The notes beneath the pieces are model-generated. The model had not been told where the DNA came from and searched no databases. It was given only the letters and a program-made list of their open reading frames with translations. From Nocardia altamirensis NBRC 108246 (GTDB lineage: Bacteria; Actinomycetota; Actinomycetes; Mycobacteriales; Mycobacteriaceae): 64,000 nt of DNA. Positions 1-9,828 of this stretch are shown in pieces. Location: positions 22,250 through 86,249 of the forward strand of contig NZ_BDAY01000055.1 in NCBI RefSeq assembly GCF_001612685.1. The letters run 5' to 3'. The position numbers were made by a program, and so were the translations under genes. Every line of letters starts with the position of its first letter. Within the stretch, counting starts at the first letter, position 1.

Positions 1-177
1 ACCCGGTTGGCCGCCGTTCGGCTGGCCGCCATGTGGCTGCCCGCCGCCCGGCTGGCCGTTCTCTGCCGAGGCAACCGGCCGAGGGATCGGCCGCGGCGGA
101 ATCGGTGACGGTGCGATCCGCTCGGTCACGCCGTTCGTCTGGTGCCGCTCGTCATTCGGCTGATTCGGAGTGGTCAA
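1..177 (-). CDS. DUF3566-type membrane protein, N-terminus only (partial)
   Basis: This is a partial gene immediately downstream of gyrA, cut by the window edge. It reads from a TTG at 175-177, preceded by AAGGA at a good distance, and runs open for 59 codons to base 1. The visible part starts MTTPNQPNDE and is Pro/Gly/Gln-rich, ending in repeated G(G)QP units. A protein with a disordered N-terminus and a C-terminal DUF3566 transmembrane domain follows gyrA in mycobacteria (Rv0007 position). The family call rests on position and the character of the N-terminus only, because the conserved domain lies outside the window. It is probably co-transcribed with gyrBA. Confidence 0.6.
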   Translation of the reverse strand, partial: MTTPNQPNDERHQTNGVTERIAPSPIPPRPIPRPVASAENGQPGGGQPHGGQPNGGQPG

Positions 178-219
178 TGGGAATCCTTAGATCCGTTCGT
201 TGCCGCCGCTGTTGGGTTA

Positions 220-2742
<2,523 letters not shown>

Positions 2743-2812
2743 GAAGTCTCCTTAGCGGGCGGTGCGGTTGCGGTTCTGCTCGGGCATGCGCCCGGTGAGC
2801 AAACGCACCGGC

Positions 2813-4867
2813 TTATACGTCGAGGAAGCGAACGTCCTTGGCATTACGGGTGATAAAGCTGCGGCGGGCCTCCACGTCCTCACCCATCAGCACGCTGAAC
2901 AACTCGTCGGCCGCGGCCGCGTCGTCCAAGGTGACCAGCTTGAGCACGCGCACCGACGGGTCCATGGTTGTCTCCCACAGCTCCTTGGCGTTCATCTCGC
3001 CGAGGCCCTTGTAGCGCTGCACGCCGTCGTCCTTGTTGATCTTCTTGCCCGCGGCGAGGCCTGCTTCCATCAGACCGTCGCGTTCCCGGTCGGAGTAGGC
3101 GAACTCGGGCTCGGAGCGCTGCCACTTGAGCTTGTACAACGGCGGCTGCGCCAAGTACACGTGGCCCTGCTCGACCAGCGGGCGCATGAAACGGAACAGC
3201 AGCGTCAACAGCAGCGTCGCGATGTGCTGGCCGTCGACGTCGGCGTCGGCCATCAGCACGATCTTGTGATAGCGCAGCTTGGCGATGTCGAACTCGTCGT
3301 GGATGCCGGTGCCGAAGGCGGTGATGATCGACTGGACTTCGTTGTTCTTCAGCACGCGGTCGATGCGCGCCTTCTCGACGTTGATGATCTTTCCGCGCAG
3401 CGGCAGGATCGCCTGGTACATCGAGTCACGCCCGGATTTGGCCGAGCCACCGGCGGAGTCGCCCTCCACGATGTAGATCTCGGACTTGCTCGGATCCTTG
3501 GAGCGGCAATCGGCCAGCTTGCCCGGCAGCCCGCCGAGATCGGTGGCGGACTTGCGGCGCACCAACTCTCGCGCCTTACGCGCGGCCACGCGGGCCTGCG
3601 CCGAGGACACCGCCTTGTTCACGATGGTCTTCGCGTCGGCCGGATTGGCCTCGAACCAGTGCTGCAGGTGCTCGTTGCACGCCTTCTGCACGAACGACTT
3701 GACCTCGGTGTTGCCCAGCTTGGTCTTGGTCTGGCCCTCGAACTGCGGCTCGGACACCTTCACGCTGACGATCGCGGCGAGACCCTCGCGGATGTCGTCA
3801 CCGGTGAGGTTGCCGTCCTTCTCCTTGAGCAGCTTCTTGTCCTTGGCGTACTTGTTGACCACCGTGGTCAGCGCCGCACGGAAGCCCTCTTCGTGGGTGC
3901 CGCCCTCGTGGGTGTTGATGGTGTTGGCGAAGGTGTGCACCGACTCCGAGTAGCCGGAGTTCCACTGCATGGCGACCTCGAGCTCATGCCCGGTGCCCTT
4001 GCCGGTGAACCCGACGACGGAGTTGTGGATCGGCTGCTTGGTGCGGTTGATGTGGCGGACGAAGTCCTCCAGACCACCCGGGTAGTGGTAGGTGCGGGTT
4101 TTCACCTTGTGCTCGACCGGCGCGGCCGCGCCCTCGGACTCCGCGTGCTTCGGCGCGTCGGCGGTCTCGCTCACCACGTCGTCGGTGATCTCCGAGTCGG
4201 TGACCCGCTCGTCGGTGAGGGTGATGGTGAGGCCCTTGTTCAGGAACGCCATCTCCTGCAGCCTGCGCGCGACCGTCTCGAAGTTGTAGGTGGTCGTCTC
4301 GAAGATCTCCGGATCCGCCCAGAAGCGGATGGTGGTTCCGGTCTTCTTCGACGCGTCGCCCTGGACCAGCTTGCCGGGGATCGAGTCCTTGTACGCCTGG
4401 CTCCAGTGGAAGCCGTCGCGGTCGATCTCCGCCTCCAGCCGGGAGGACAGCGCGTTGACCACGGAGATGCCGACGCCGTGCAGACCACCGGACACCGCGT
4501 AGGAGTCCGAGTCGAACTTGCCGCCCGCGTGCAGCTGCGTCATGACCACCTCGATGGTCGGGACGCCCTGGGCGTGCATGGCCACCGGGATACCGCGGCC
4601 GTCGTCGACCACCTCCACGCCGCCGTCGGCGAGGAGCGTGACCTCGACCTTGGACGCGTAACCTGCCATCGCCTCGTCGACGGAGTTGTCGACGACTTCC
4701 CAGATCAAGTGATGCAGGCCGCGCTCACCGGTGGAACCGATGTACATGCCTGGGCGCTTGCGGACGGCCTCGAGCCCCTCGAGGACCGTGATGGACGAGG
4801 CACCGTAGTCCTGCTTGCCCGAGGTAGCGTTGGTCGAGCCCGATGCGTTGGAGTCGTTGGCAGCCAC
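2813..4867 (-). CDS. gyrB: DNA gyrase subunit B
   Basis: This is the ATPase and TOPRIM subunit of gyrase. Residues 57-70 hold the GHKL ATP-binding motif EVVDNSVDEA. The TOPRIM acidic residues are E468 in EGDSAGGSAKSGRD and D541/D543 in MADADVDGQH, followed by the conserved QRYKGLGEMNAKELW segment. The 684-residue length matches the short actinobacterial form. The start is a GTG with AAGGAG upstream. The acidic and Ala-rich stretch at about residues 240-255 is a variable loop. The 554 bp upstream are non-coding and should hold the supercoiling-sensitive gyrBA promoter, though I could not assign -10/-35 boxes with confidence. Confidence 0.98.
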   Translation of the reverse strand: MAANDSNASGSTNATSGKQDYGASSITVLEGLEAVRKRPGMYIGSTGERGLHHLIWEVVDNSVDEAMAGYASKVEVTLLADGGVEVVDDGRGIPVAMHAQGVPTIEVVMTQLHAGGKFDSDSYAVSGGLHGVGISVVNALSSRLEAEIDRDGFHWSQAYKDSIPGKLVQGDASKKTGTTIRFWADPEIFETTTYNFETVARRLQEMAFLNKGLTITLTDERVTDSEITDDVVSETADAPKHAESEGAAAPVEHKVKTRTYHYPGGLEDFVRHINRTKQPIHNSVVGFTGKGTGHELEVAMQWNSGYSESVHTFANTINTHEGGTHEEGFRAALTTVVNKYAKDKKLLKEKDGNLTGDDIREGLAAIVSVKVSEPQFEGQTKTKLGNTEVKSFVQKACNEHLQHWFEANPADAKTIVNKAVSSAQARVAARKARELVRRKSATDLGGLPGKLADCRSKDPSKSEIYIVEGDSAGGSAKSGRDSMYQAILPLRGKIINVEKARIDRVLKNNEVQSIITAFGTGIHDEFDIAKLRYHKIVLMADADVDGQHIATLLLTLLFRFMRPLVEQGHVYLAQPPLYKLKWQRSEPEFAYSDRERDGLMEAGLAAGKKINKDDGVQRYKGLGEMNAKELWETTMDPSVRVLKLVTLDDAAAADELFSVLMGEDVEARRSFITRNAKDVRFLDV

Positions 4868-5421
4868 TGGTCGGTAGCTCTCCTTACTTGCTGATCCCCG
4901 GCGCAGGGGTCGTACAGCACGCGCTGGCCCCTGGTCAGGTCTGCTCGAAAAATACGGGGCCGCGCGGGCGGTACGGAACGCGCCGAAGGTGATCGCCGCT
5001 AGTTACGTCACCATCCTACTGGTACAGCCAACCTACAACGCACCTACGACACCCCTGACGGCTCCGTGAATGCGAGAAATCGGATTGCGGCGAGTCTGTT
5101 CCGCCCTTCGGGACTTTGGATCCGCTCTGGGAGGATTCGGACGGTAGGCATCGGGTGTCGTTCCGGTTGCCCTACGGTTCGTCGGCGGTATGTCTGGATT
5201 TTACCGAGCTCGGTGCGTTGCCGGTGGGTTGCCTAGCGCCGGGCGAGGAGGCCGGGCGCTGCTCTATTCGCGCCGGTGGGCGGGGGTCGCGGCTCAGCTG
5301 TGGATGCCTTGTTGAGCGATGCACAGCCGTTGGGGACGAACGCAGTCCACGCTCGCGGCGGCGAAAATGCTTGTCGCATCGAGCGATACCGTCGAGCGTT
5401 TCACGTGGAACGCTCGACTCC
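4868..5421. other. gyrB-dciA intergenic region (554 bp)
   Basis: No credible gene is present. The open frame at 5116-5511 on the plus strand has atypical composition and runs into the 3' end of dciA. The stretch should carry the gyrBA promoter on its gyrB-proximal side. Near the dciA end it contains a parS-like site inside a longer palindrome (5391-5418). Confidence 0.6.
5397..5412 (+). promoter_or_regulatory. parS-like ParB-binding site (gyrB-dciA)
   Basis: The 16-mer CGTTTCACGTGGAACG matches the parS consensus TGTTTCACGTGAAACA in all core positions except one. Flanking bases extend it to an imperfect 28-bp palindrome (5391-5418) with perfect 8-bp outer arms GTCGAGCG/CGCTCGAC. It lies about 13 kb from the main parS cluster, on the other side of dnaA. 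Confidence 0.8.
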
Positions 5422-5982
5422 CTATCCGTAGGTATCGCGCGGACCGCGGCCTCTGATGTGGCGCTCGCCCTTGCGCCAACTCGGTGCGGCAGGGCCGGTG
5501 ATCTTCAATGAGTTCACCACTCCGGGGCCGACCGCAGCAGTGATTTTCGCCAGGATCTGGCTCTGCAACATGCGCAATTGGGTTGCCCACGCGGTGGATT
5601 CGGCCGCGATGCTCAGCACGTTGTCTTTCAGGGTGAGCGGGGTGGCATGCGCGGCGATGTCCTCGCCGACCACACCGGCCCAGCGGCCGAACACCATGCC
5701 CTCGGCGACCTTGGTCGACCAGCCGCGACTCTTCGCGATCGAGCCGGTCAGCGACGACAGCGACTGCGGATCGCGTTGATCAGGGCCTGCACCCGACCAG
5801 CCGGTGCGGCGACGTGCGCCGGTCCGAAGTCTGCGCTGTGGCGAAGATCGTCCCTGGCCGACGGACTTTCCGCTCGCCTTTGCCGCGGCGCGCGCCTCTT
5901 CCAGAGCGCGCCTGGCCAGATCGATACCGCGCAACTCCGGCTCCGGTCCTGCCGGTTCGGCCGGTGGCTGTTGTTCGGTCAC
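5422..5982 (-). CDS. dciA: DciA-like DUF721 protein (helicase loader candidate)
   Basis: This protein belongs to the DUF721 family, whose members (DciA) are the ancestral loaders or operators of the replicative helicase DnaB in bacteria lacking DnaC/DnaI. Family knowledge and the position between recF and gyrB (Rv0004 position) support the call. In its 186 residues, a charged, disordered N-terminal half with Arg-rich patches (about 40-65) is followed by the compact domain at about 95-165, including VFGRWAGVVGEDIAAH and a hydrophobic strand ending LKITGPAAPSW. The C-terminal tail is basic. A 161-bp gap separates it from recF, whereas the genes are closer in mycobacteria. Confidence 0.88.
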   Translation of the reverse strand: MTEQQPPAEPAGPEPELRGIDLARRALEEARAAAKASGKSVGQGRSSPQRRLRTGARRRTGWSGAGPDQRDPQSLSSLTGSIAKSRGWSTKVAEGMVFGRWAGVVGEDIAAHATPLTLKDNVLSIAAESTAWATQLRMLQSQILAKITAAVGPGVVNSLKITGPAAPSWRKGERHIRGRGPRDTYG

Positions 5983-6143
5983 CAGGCTCCTCTCGTAGTG
6001 CGCGGCCAGACGTCACTGTACGACAGCGCACCGACGAAAACCGTCGCCTCCCGGCATGGCCGAGTTCTCCACAGGACCTGTTGATAACCATGCTTTTCTG
6101 TGCATACGTCTAGCTGTTTTCGCCAGAATGCGAAACTCGATCG

Positions 6144-7325
6144 TCAGGACGGTGGCGGGACCGGCTCGGCGATCCGCGAGGTCCGGCCGTCCGGGCCGCC
6201 GCTGGTTTCCACCCGCAGCGGAGCGGCGGCGAGCTCGGCGGGTACGTCCTCCGGCACCGCCGCGGTGATCAGCACCTGCTCCGCCCCGGCGGCGACAGCG
6301 GCGAGGGCGGTGCGCCTGCGGCGGTCGAGTTCGGCGAACACGTCGTCGAGCAACAGCACCGGCTCGGACCCGGTGGCGCGCAACAGCTCGAACGCGCCGA
6401 GGCGAAGTGCCAAGGCGAAAGACCATGACTCGCCGTGGCTGGCGAAACCCTTGGCCGGTGCCGCGCCGAGGTTCAGGTCGAGCTCGTCGCGGTGCGGGCC
6501 GACCAGGCACACGCCGCGTTCCAGCTCCTTCGGCCTTGCCGCGGCGAGCTCGCGCAGCATGATCGCCTCCAGCGCCTCGGTGTCGTCCGGCGCGGGTTCC
6601 CTTGCCGGATCGAGGAATTCGGGCGGCAGGCTCGCGCTGCGGTAACCGATTGTGGCGGGCCGTGATTCGGGGGCGATGGCGGCGTAGGACTGGGCCAGAT
6701 ACGGGTACAGGTCGTGTACCAACCGCAGTCGGTACGTCAACAGCACCGAGGCATGGGTGGCCAAATGACCGTCCCACACGTCGAGGGTGCCCAGGTCCGC
6801 CTTCGATCTGGCTTGGCGCCCAGCGGATTTCAACAGCGCGGAGCGCTGGCGAAGGACGCGGTCGTAATCGCTGCGCACCGCGGCGAGCCGTGGCAGGCGG
6901 GCGGTGCACAGCTCGTCCATGAAGCGGCGGCGCTCGCCGGGATCGCCACGCACCAGGGCGAGATCTTCCGGCGCGAACAACACCGTCTGCAGGATGCCGA
7001 GGATCTCGCGGGTCCGGCGCGCCGGCGAACGGTTGATCTGGGCTCGGTTCGCGGTGCCCTGGTTCAGCTCGACGTCGATCCGCAGCTCACGGCCGGTGTT
7101 GACCACCGAAGCGCCGATCCGCGCCTTGTCGGCGCCCATCCTGATCAACGGGGCGTCGGCGGCGACACGATGAGAACCGAGAGTCGCGAGGTAGCCGATC
7201 GCCTCGAGCAGGTTCGTCTTGCCGTTGCCGTTCGATCCCAAGAATACCGTTCGGCCTGGGGATAATTCGAGCTCCGCGTGCTCCCAGGAACGGAAGTCAC
7301 GCAGCGAAAGTGCCCTGATGAACAT
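6144..7325 (-). CDS. recF: DNA replication and repair protein RecF
   Basis: RecF is an SMC-like ABC ATPase that, with RecO and RecR, loads RecA at single-strand gaps. The Walker A motif is GSNGNGKT at residues 30-37. The ABC-type signature lies in SHGESWSFALALR and Walker B is PVLLLDDVFAELD, both in the C-terminal third. The 393-residue length is typical. The product starts MFIRALSLRDFRSWE from the ATG at 7325, a classic RecF start. It follows dnaN on the same strand after a 279-bp gap, with no gnd gene between them. Confidence 0.97.
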   Translation of the reverse strand: MFIRALSLRDFRSWEHAELELSPGRTVFLGSNGNGKTNLLEAIGYLATLGSHRVAADAPLIRMGADKARIGASVVNTGRELRIDVELNQGTANRAQINRSPARRTREILGILQTVLFAPEDLALVRGDPGERRRFMDELCTARLPRLAAVRSDYDRVLRQRSALLKSAGRQARSKADLGTLDVWDGHLATHASVLLTYRLRLVHDLYPYLAQSYAAIAPESRPATIGYRSASLPPEFLDPAREPAPDDTEALEAIMLRELAAARPKELERGVCLVGPHRDELDLNLGAAPAKGFASHGESWSFALALRLGAFELLRATGSEPVLLLDDVFAELDRRRRTALAAVAAGAEQVLITAAVPEDVPAELAAAPLRVETSGGPDGRTSRIAEPVPPPS

Positions 7326-7494
7326 CCGCTACCTGGCCCCTGCCTGCGCGAACCATGACGTCTCTGGAACGCGCGGCGATGGCATATGCGCAGGCCAGGA
7401 CGCCGCGAGTGCTGCGGTGCCGCGCTCGGAACCGCCGCGTGCCGCGCACACGGTATCCGCACCGAGCCGAGGGCGCCGCAAGGCCATCCCTTGA

Positions 7495-7518
7495 CCACAG
7501 GATGTGGATGTCCTGTGG
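7495..7518. repeat. Inverted repeat with DnaA-box-like cores between dnaN and recF
   Basis: CCACAGGA (7495-7502) and TCCTGTGG (7511-7518) form a perfect 8-bp inverted repeat around TGTGGATG. Counting both strands, three TGTGG/CCACA-type DnaA-like cores lie within 25 bp. This could be an outlying DnaA-binding cluster or an RNA hairpin in the dnaN-recF transcript. Confidence 0.4.
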
Positions 7519-7604
7519 ATGACCGGCGCCGACCGCGTCGAAAGCCACGGCGTTGCTACCGGTTTCGCAGCAACCGAACCCGGATCGCGATCATGCACAG
7601 GTGC

Positions 7605-8780
7605 TCAGCCCGGGAGCCGGACCGGCATCAGCAGGTAGATGTACGGGCTGTCCAGCGCCGCGAACGCACCCGAGTCGAGCGCCTGCGGCTCTTCCTCGGC
7701 GGCCGGGAGCAGCACGGCGGGACGACTGGGGGTGGTGAACCCGAAGGTGACCCGCTCGGCGTGCAGCGCGGACAGTCCGTCGATCAGGTAGCCGGGGTTG
7801 AACGCGATGGTCAGCGATTCGCCACGGAAGTCGGCCTCGAGCCATTCCTCGGCGCGGCCTGCATCGTCACCGCCCGCAGACAGCTGCAGGCCCTCGGTGG
7901 AGAACTCCAGCCGCACCTGGGCGCCGCGCTCGGCGACCAGCGCGACGCGCTTGATGGCCTCGGTGAGCACCGACACCTGGAGGGTGGCGATCGAGGTGTG
8001 TTCCTTCGGCAGCAGCTGCCGGAACTTGGGGAATTCGGCGTCGAGCAGCCGGGTGGTGGTCCGGCGGCCCGCGTTCACGATGCCGAGCAGACCGTCCGAC
8101 CCGCCGCCGGTGCCGAGCGACAGCTGCACCGGGGCATCGGATGCGCCGAGCGTCTTGGCGGATTCGGACAACGTCCGGGCCGGGATGAGCACCGCGGTCT
8201 CGATATCGGCGTTCGTCGGCTTCCACTCGATGTGGCGCACCGCGAGCCGGAATCGGTCGGTGGCCGCGAGCACCACCTTCGAACCCTCGATCTCGACCCG
8301 GATGCCGGTGAGCATCGGCAGCGTGTCGTCCCGGCCCGCCGCGACGGCGACCTGGCCGACCGCGTTCGCGAACACGTCGACGGGGAGCTCGCCGGTCGGC
8401 TGGGGCACCTCGGGAAGCTGGGGATAGTCCTCGACCGGCATGGTCGGCAGGGAGAACTTCGCGCTGCCGCAAGCGATCAGCACGCGCGTGCCGTCGACGG
8501 ACACGTCCACCGGCTTGTTCGACAGCGCCTTGGTGATGTCGGCGAGCAGCCTGCCGGAGACGAGAACCTCACCGGGCCCTGCGACCTCGGCCGCCACCCG
8601 CATCTGCGCGGACACCTCGTAGTCGAAGCCGGAGACGGTCAGCCCGCCTTCGTCGGCAACGAGCAGCACACCGCCGAGCACCGGGACGGGAGGCCGGGAC
8701 GGGAGGCTACGAGCCACCCAGGCAACGGATTCCGCGAAGTCTTCTCGGGCGACCCGAAACTTCATGCTTGCAAGCTCCAT
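7605..8780 (-). CDS. dnaN: DNA polymerase III beta sliding clamp
   Basis: This is the ring-shaped processivity clamp for Pol III and a hub for replication and repair proteins. The 391 residues show the three-fold repeated clamp architecture, with the conserved FSLPTMPVEDYPQLP in domain 1, GRDDTLPMLTGIRVEI and LAATDRFRLAVR in domain 2, and the C-terminal YLLMPVRLPG that forms part of the protein-binding pocket. Two starts are possible. The ATG at 8780 gives MELASMKFR. The ATG at 8765 gives MKFRVARED and has GGAG at better spacing. The gene sits directly downstream of the oriC intergenic region. Confidence 0.98.
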   Translation of the reverse strand: MELASMKFRVAREDFAESVAWVARSLPSRPPVPVLGGVLLVADEGGLTVSGFDYEVSAQMRVAAEVAGPGEVLVSGRLLADITKALSNKPVDVSVDGTRVLIACGSAKFSLPTMPVEDYPQLPEVPQPTGELPVDVFANAVGQVAVAAGRDDTLPMLTGIRVEIEGSKVVLAATDRFRLAVRHIEWKPTNADIETAVLIPARTLSESAKTLGASDAPVQLSLGTGGGSDGLLGIVNAGRRTTTRLLDAEFPKFRQLLPKEHTSIATLQVSVLTEAIKRVALVAERGAQVRLEFSTEGLQLSAGGDDAGRAEEWLEADFRGESLTIAFNPGYLIDGLSALHAERVTFGFTTPSRPAVLLPAAEEEPQALDSGAFAALDSPYIYLLMPVRLPG

Positions 8781-9046
8781 CGCCCGATCTGTCCTCTCCC
8801 AGTTCCGTGAGCTGTTGTGCGGTGGCCGGACATTCGTCCTCCAAAGCCTCTCGGCTCGTCAACATCGATTCGCGAAGGGTGTGGATCGGCCGCCATCAAA
8901 AGTGTGGCACACGCGACCGACACCAAACCGTACCCGCGTGCGGCCCAACGGCCTAGCCCGACCCGCTAGTCCGCCTCTCCGAGTCTCCTGGCCAGAGCTG
9001 GGAGCAGCAACGGCGACGTTGGGGCGGGCGGCAATGTCGAGGTCGA

Positions 9047-9088
9047 GTCAGCTCGTACCCGGTGAGTTGCCCATGTGCTCACGAAATC
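9047..9088 (+). repeat. Dispersed 42-bp repeat, copy 1
   Basis: A 42-bp stretch beginning GTCAGCTCGTACCCGG matches the reverse complement of 60399-60440 at 37 of 42 positions (counted by eye). Neither copy lies in a credible gene. The nature of the element is unknown. Confidence 0.7.
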
Positions 9089-9293
9089 TGTTGGCCGGTT
9101 TCGTAGACCGGGCTGCACTCGCAAGGAGGCCGCGTGCGTGACATCGCCTCGACGGGGTAACGCGAAGGCAGTGCGGATCGACTGAGGGTCACGACTCTCG
9201 ATCCGGATCCGATCGCTTCTCCTTGCCTGGGGACGAGAGCAGTTCGGGACGAGACGTCTTCGACCGACTTTCCACACACCCTGTTTCAAAGAG

Positions 9294-9349
9294 AGTTCTT
9301 CTAGAAGAAGAACTGAAGTAGTAGTAGGCACTGTGGATTCTGTGGACTG
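9294..9349 (-). promoter_or_regulatory. Candidate DnaA-trio / basal unwinding element
   Basis: Read on the minus strand, two tandem DnaA-like boxes (CAGTCCACA, GAATCCACA) are followed by a short GC-rich spacer and then CTACTACTACTTC, continuing into a pyrimidine-rich stretch. Box, GC-rich spacer and repeated CTA/CTT triplets is the order described for the DnaA-trio unwinding element of bacterial origins. The same stretch carries an inverted repeat AGTTCTTC/GAAGAACT (9294-9301 and 9307-9314). Confidence 0.6.
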
Positions 9350-9403
9350 CGGCCGAATCCGCTGGTCCGGGGCCACATTGCCGTGGGGATGACCGCCGAG
9401 TGT

Positions 9404-9743
9404 CTCGAGGATGAACGCGAGGCGTCTGTGGAGTTCACGAGTTGTCCCATATTCATCCTCGAGCGCTCCTCGAGTTGTTCCACCGAATTCACCCGGTTGT
9501 TCACACGTGTGAACCAGGTCGTGGACAGCTCGAGGATTCCTCGAGGACTCCACATGGACTCCTCGAGGAATCCACACCCCCTCGAGTGCCTCCTTGGCTG
9601 GTCACTGCCTGTGCGCAAGATTGCCTGGGGAAAGTGTGGATGAAGTCCTGTTAGCGGACGGCGGACGGTCCATCCCCACACCTGTTAGCCGATCGGTGCA
9701 CAAACCAGTGGATTCCTCGAGGACTCCACAAGGATTCCTCGAG
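9404..9743. repeat. Array of nine CTCGAG-centred dyads in oriC
   Basis: CTCGAG occurs at 9404, 9458, 9469, 9529, 9540, 9562, 9581, 9716 and 9738. Several copies are embedded in larger palindromes: GGATTCCTCGAGGAATCC at 9732-9749 is perfect, and 9708-9729 has one mismatched pair. The dyads are commonly flanked by TGTGGA or TCCACA. Spacings of 11 and 22 bp recur. Confidence 0.85.
9499..9514. promoter_or_regulatory. Perfect 16-bp palindrome in oriC
   Basis: GTTCACACGTGTGAAC is a perfect dyad. Each half reads as the end of a DnaA-like box (TTGTTCACA on the plus strand, TGGTTCACA on the minus strand). It has a CACGTG centre but not the parS flanks. Confidence 0.55.
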
Positions 9744-9758
9744 GAATCCACAGGCCAC

Positions 9759-9789
9759 AAAAAGCACCGCCCCAGGTCAGGGGCGGTGC
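9759..9789 (-). terminator. Rho-independent terminator of dnaA
   Basis: A perfect 10-bp GC-rich stem, GCACCGCCCC/GGGGCGGTGC with a 6-nt loop, is followed on the minus strand by TTTTTG. It lies 40 bp past the dnaA stop codon and insulates oriC from dnaA transcription. Confidence 0.9.
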
Positions 9790-9828
9790 GAAGGTGTTAG
9801 TAGAACTTTGGGAGCAGGGTGGGGAGAA

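Larger units (their letters stand above)
8781..9828. other. oriC: Probable chromosomal replication origin oriC (dnaA-dnaN intergenic)
   Basis: This 1,048-bp gene-free region between dnaA and dnaN is in the position of oriC in actinobacteria. Its dnaA-proximal 550 bp are packed with TCCACA/TGTGGA cores of DnaA-like boxes (for example at 9332-9340, 9341-9349, 9546-9555, 9569-9576, 9720-9730, 9744-9752). It also holds a TAG-trinucleotide run next to two tandem boxes, a GTTCACACGTGTGAAC palindrome at 9499-9514, nine CTCGAG-centred dyads and the dnaA terminator. The dnaN-proximal 450 bp show little structure except one copy of a dispersed 42-bp repeat (9047-9088). Box calls are by eye against TTATCCACA/TTGTCCACA, and most have two mismatches. 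Confidence 0.85.

Noticed and set aside
5116..5511. 131-codon plus-strand frame upstream of gyrB
   Set aside because: It has a Ser/Arg/Cys-rich odd composition, runs across the parS-like palindrome and overlaps the end of dciA. No ribosome-binding site supports it.
9499..9514. parS site in oriC
   Set aside because: It shares the CACGTG centre, but the flanks are GTTCA/TGAAC with an extra ACA/TGT, not TGTTT/AAACA. It is kept as an unassigned palindrome.
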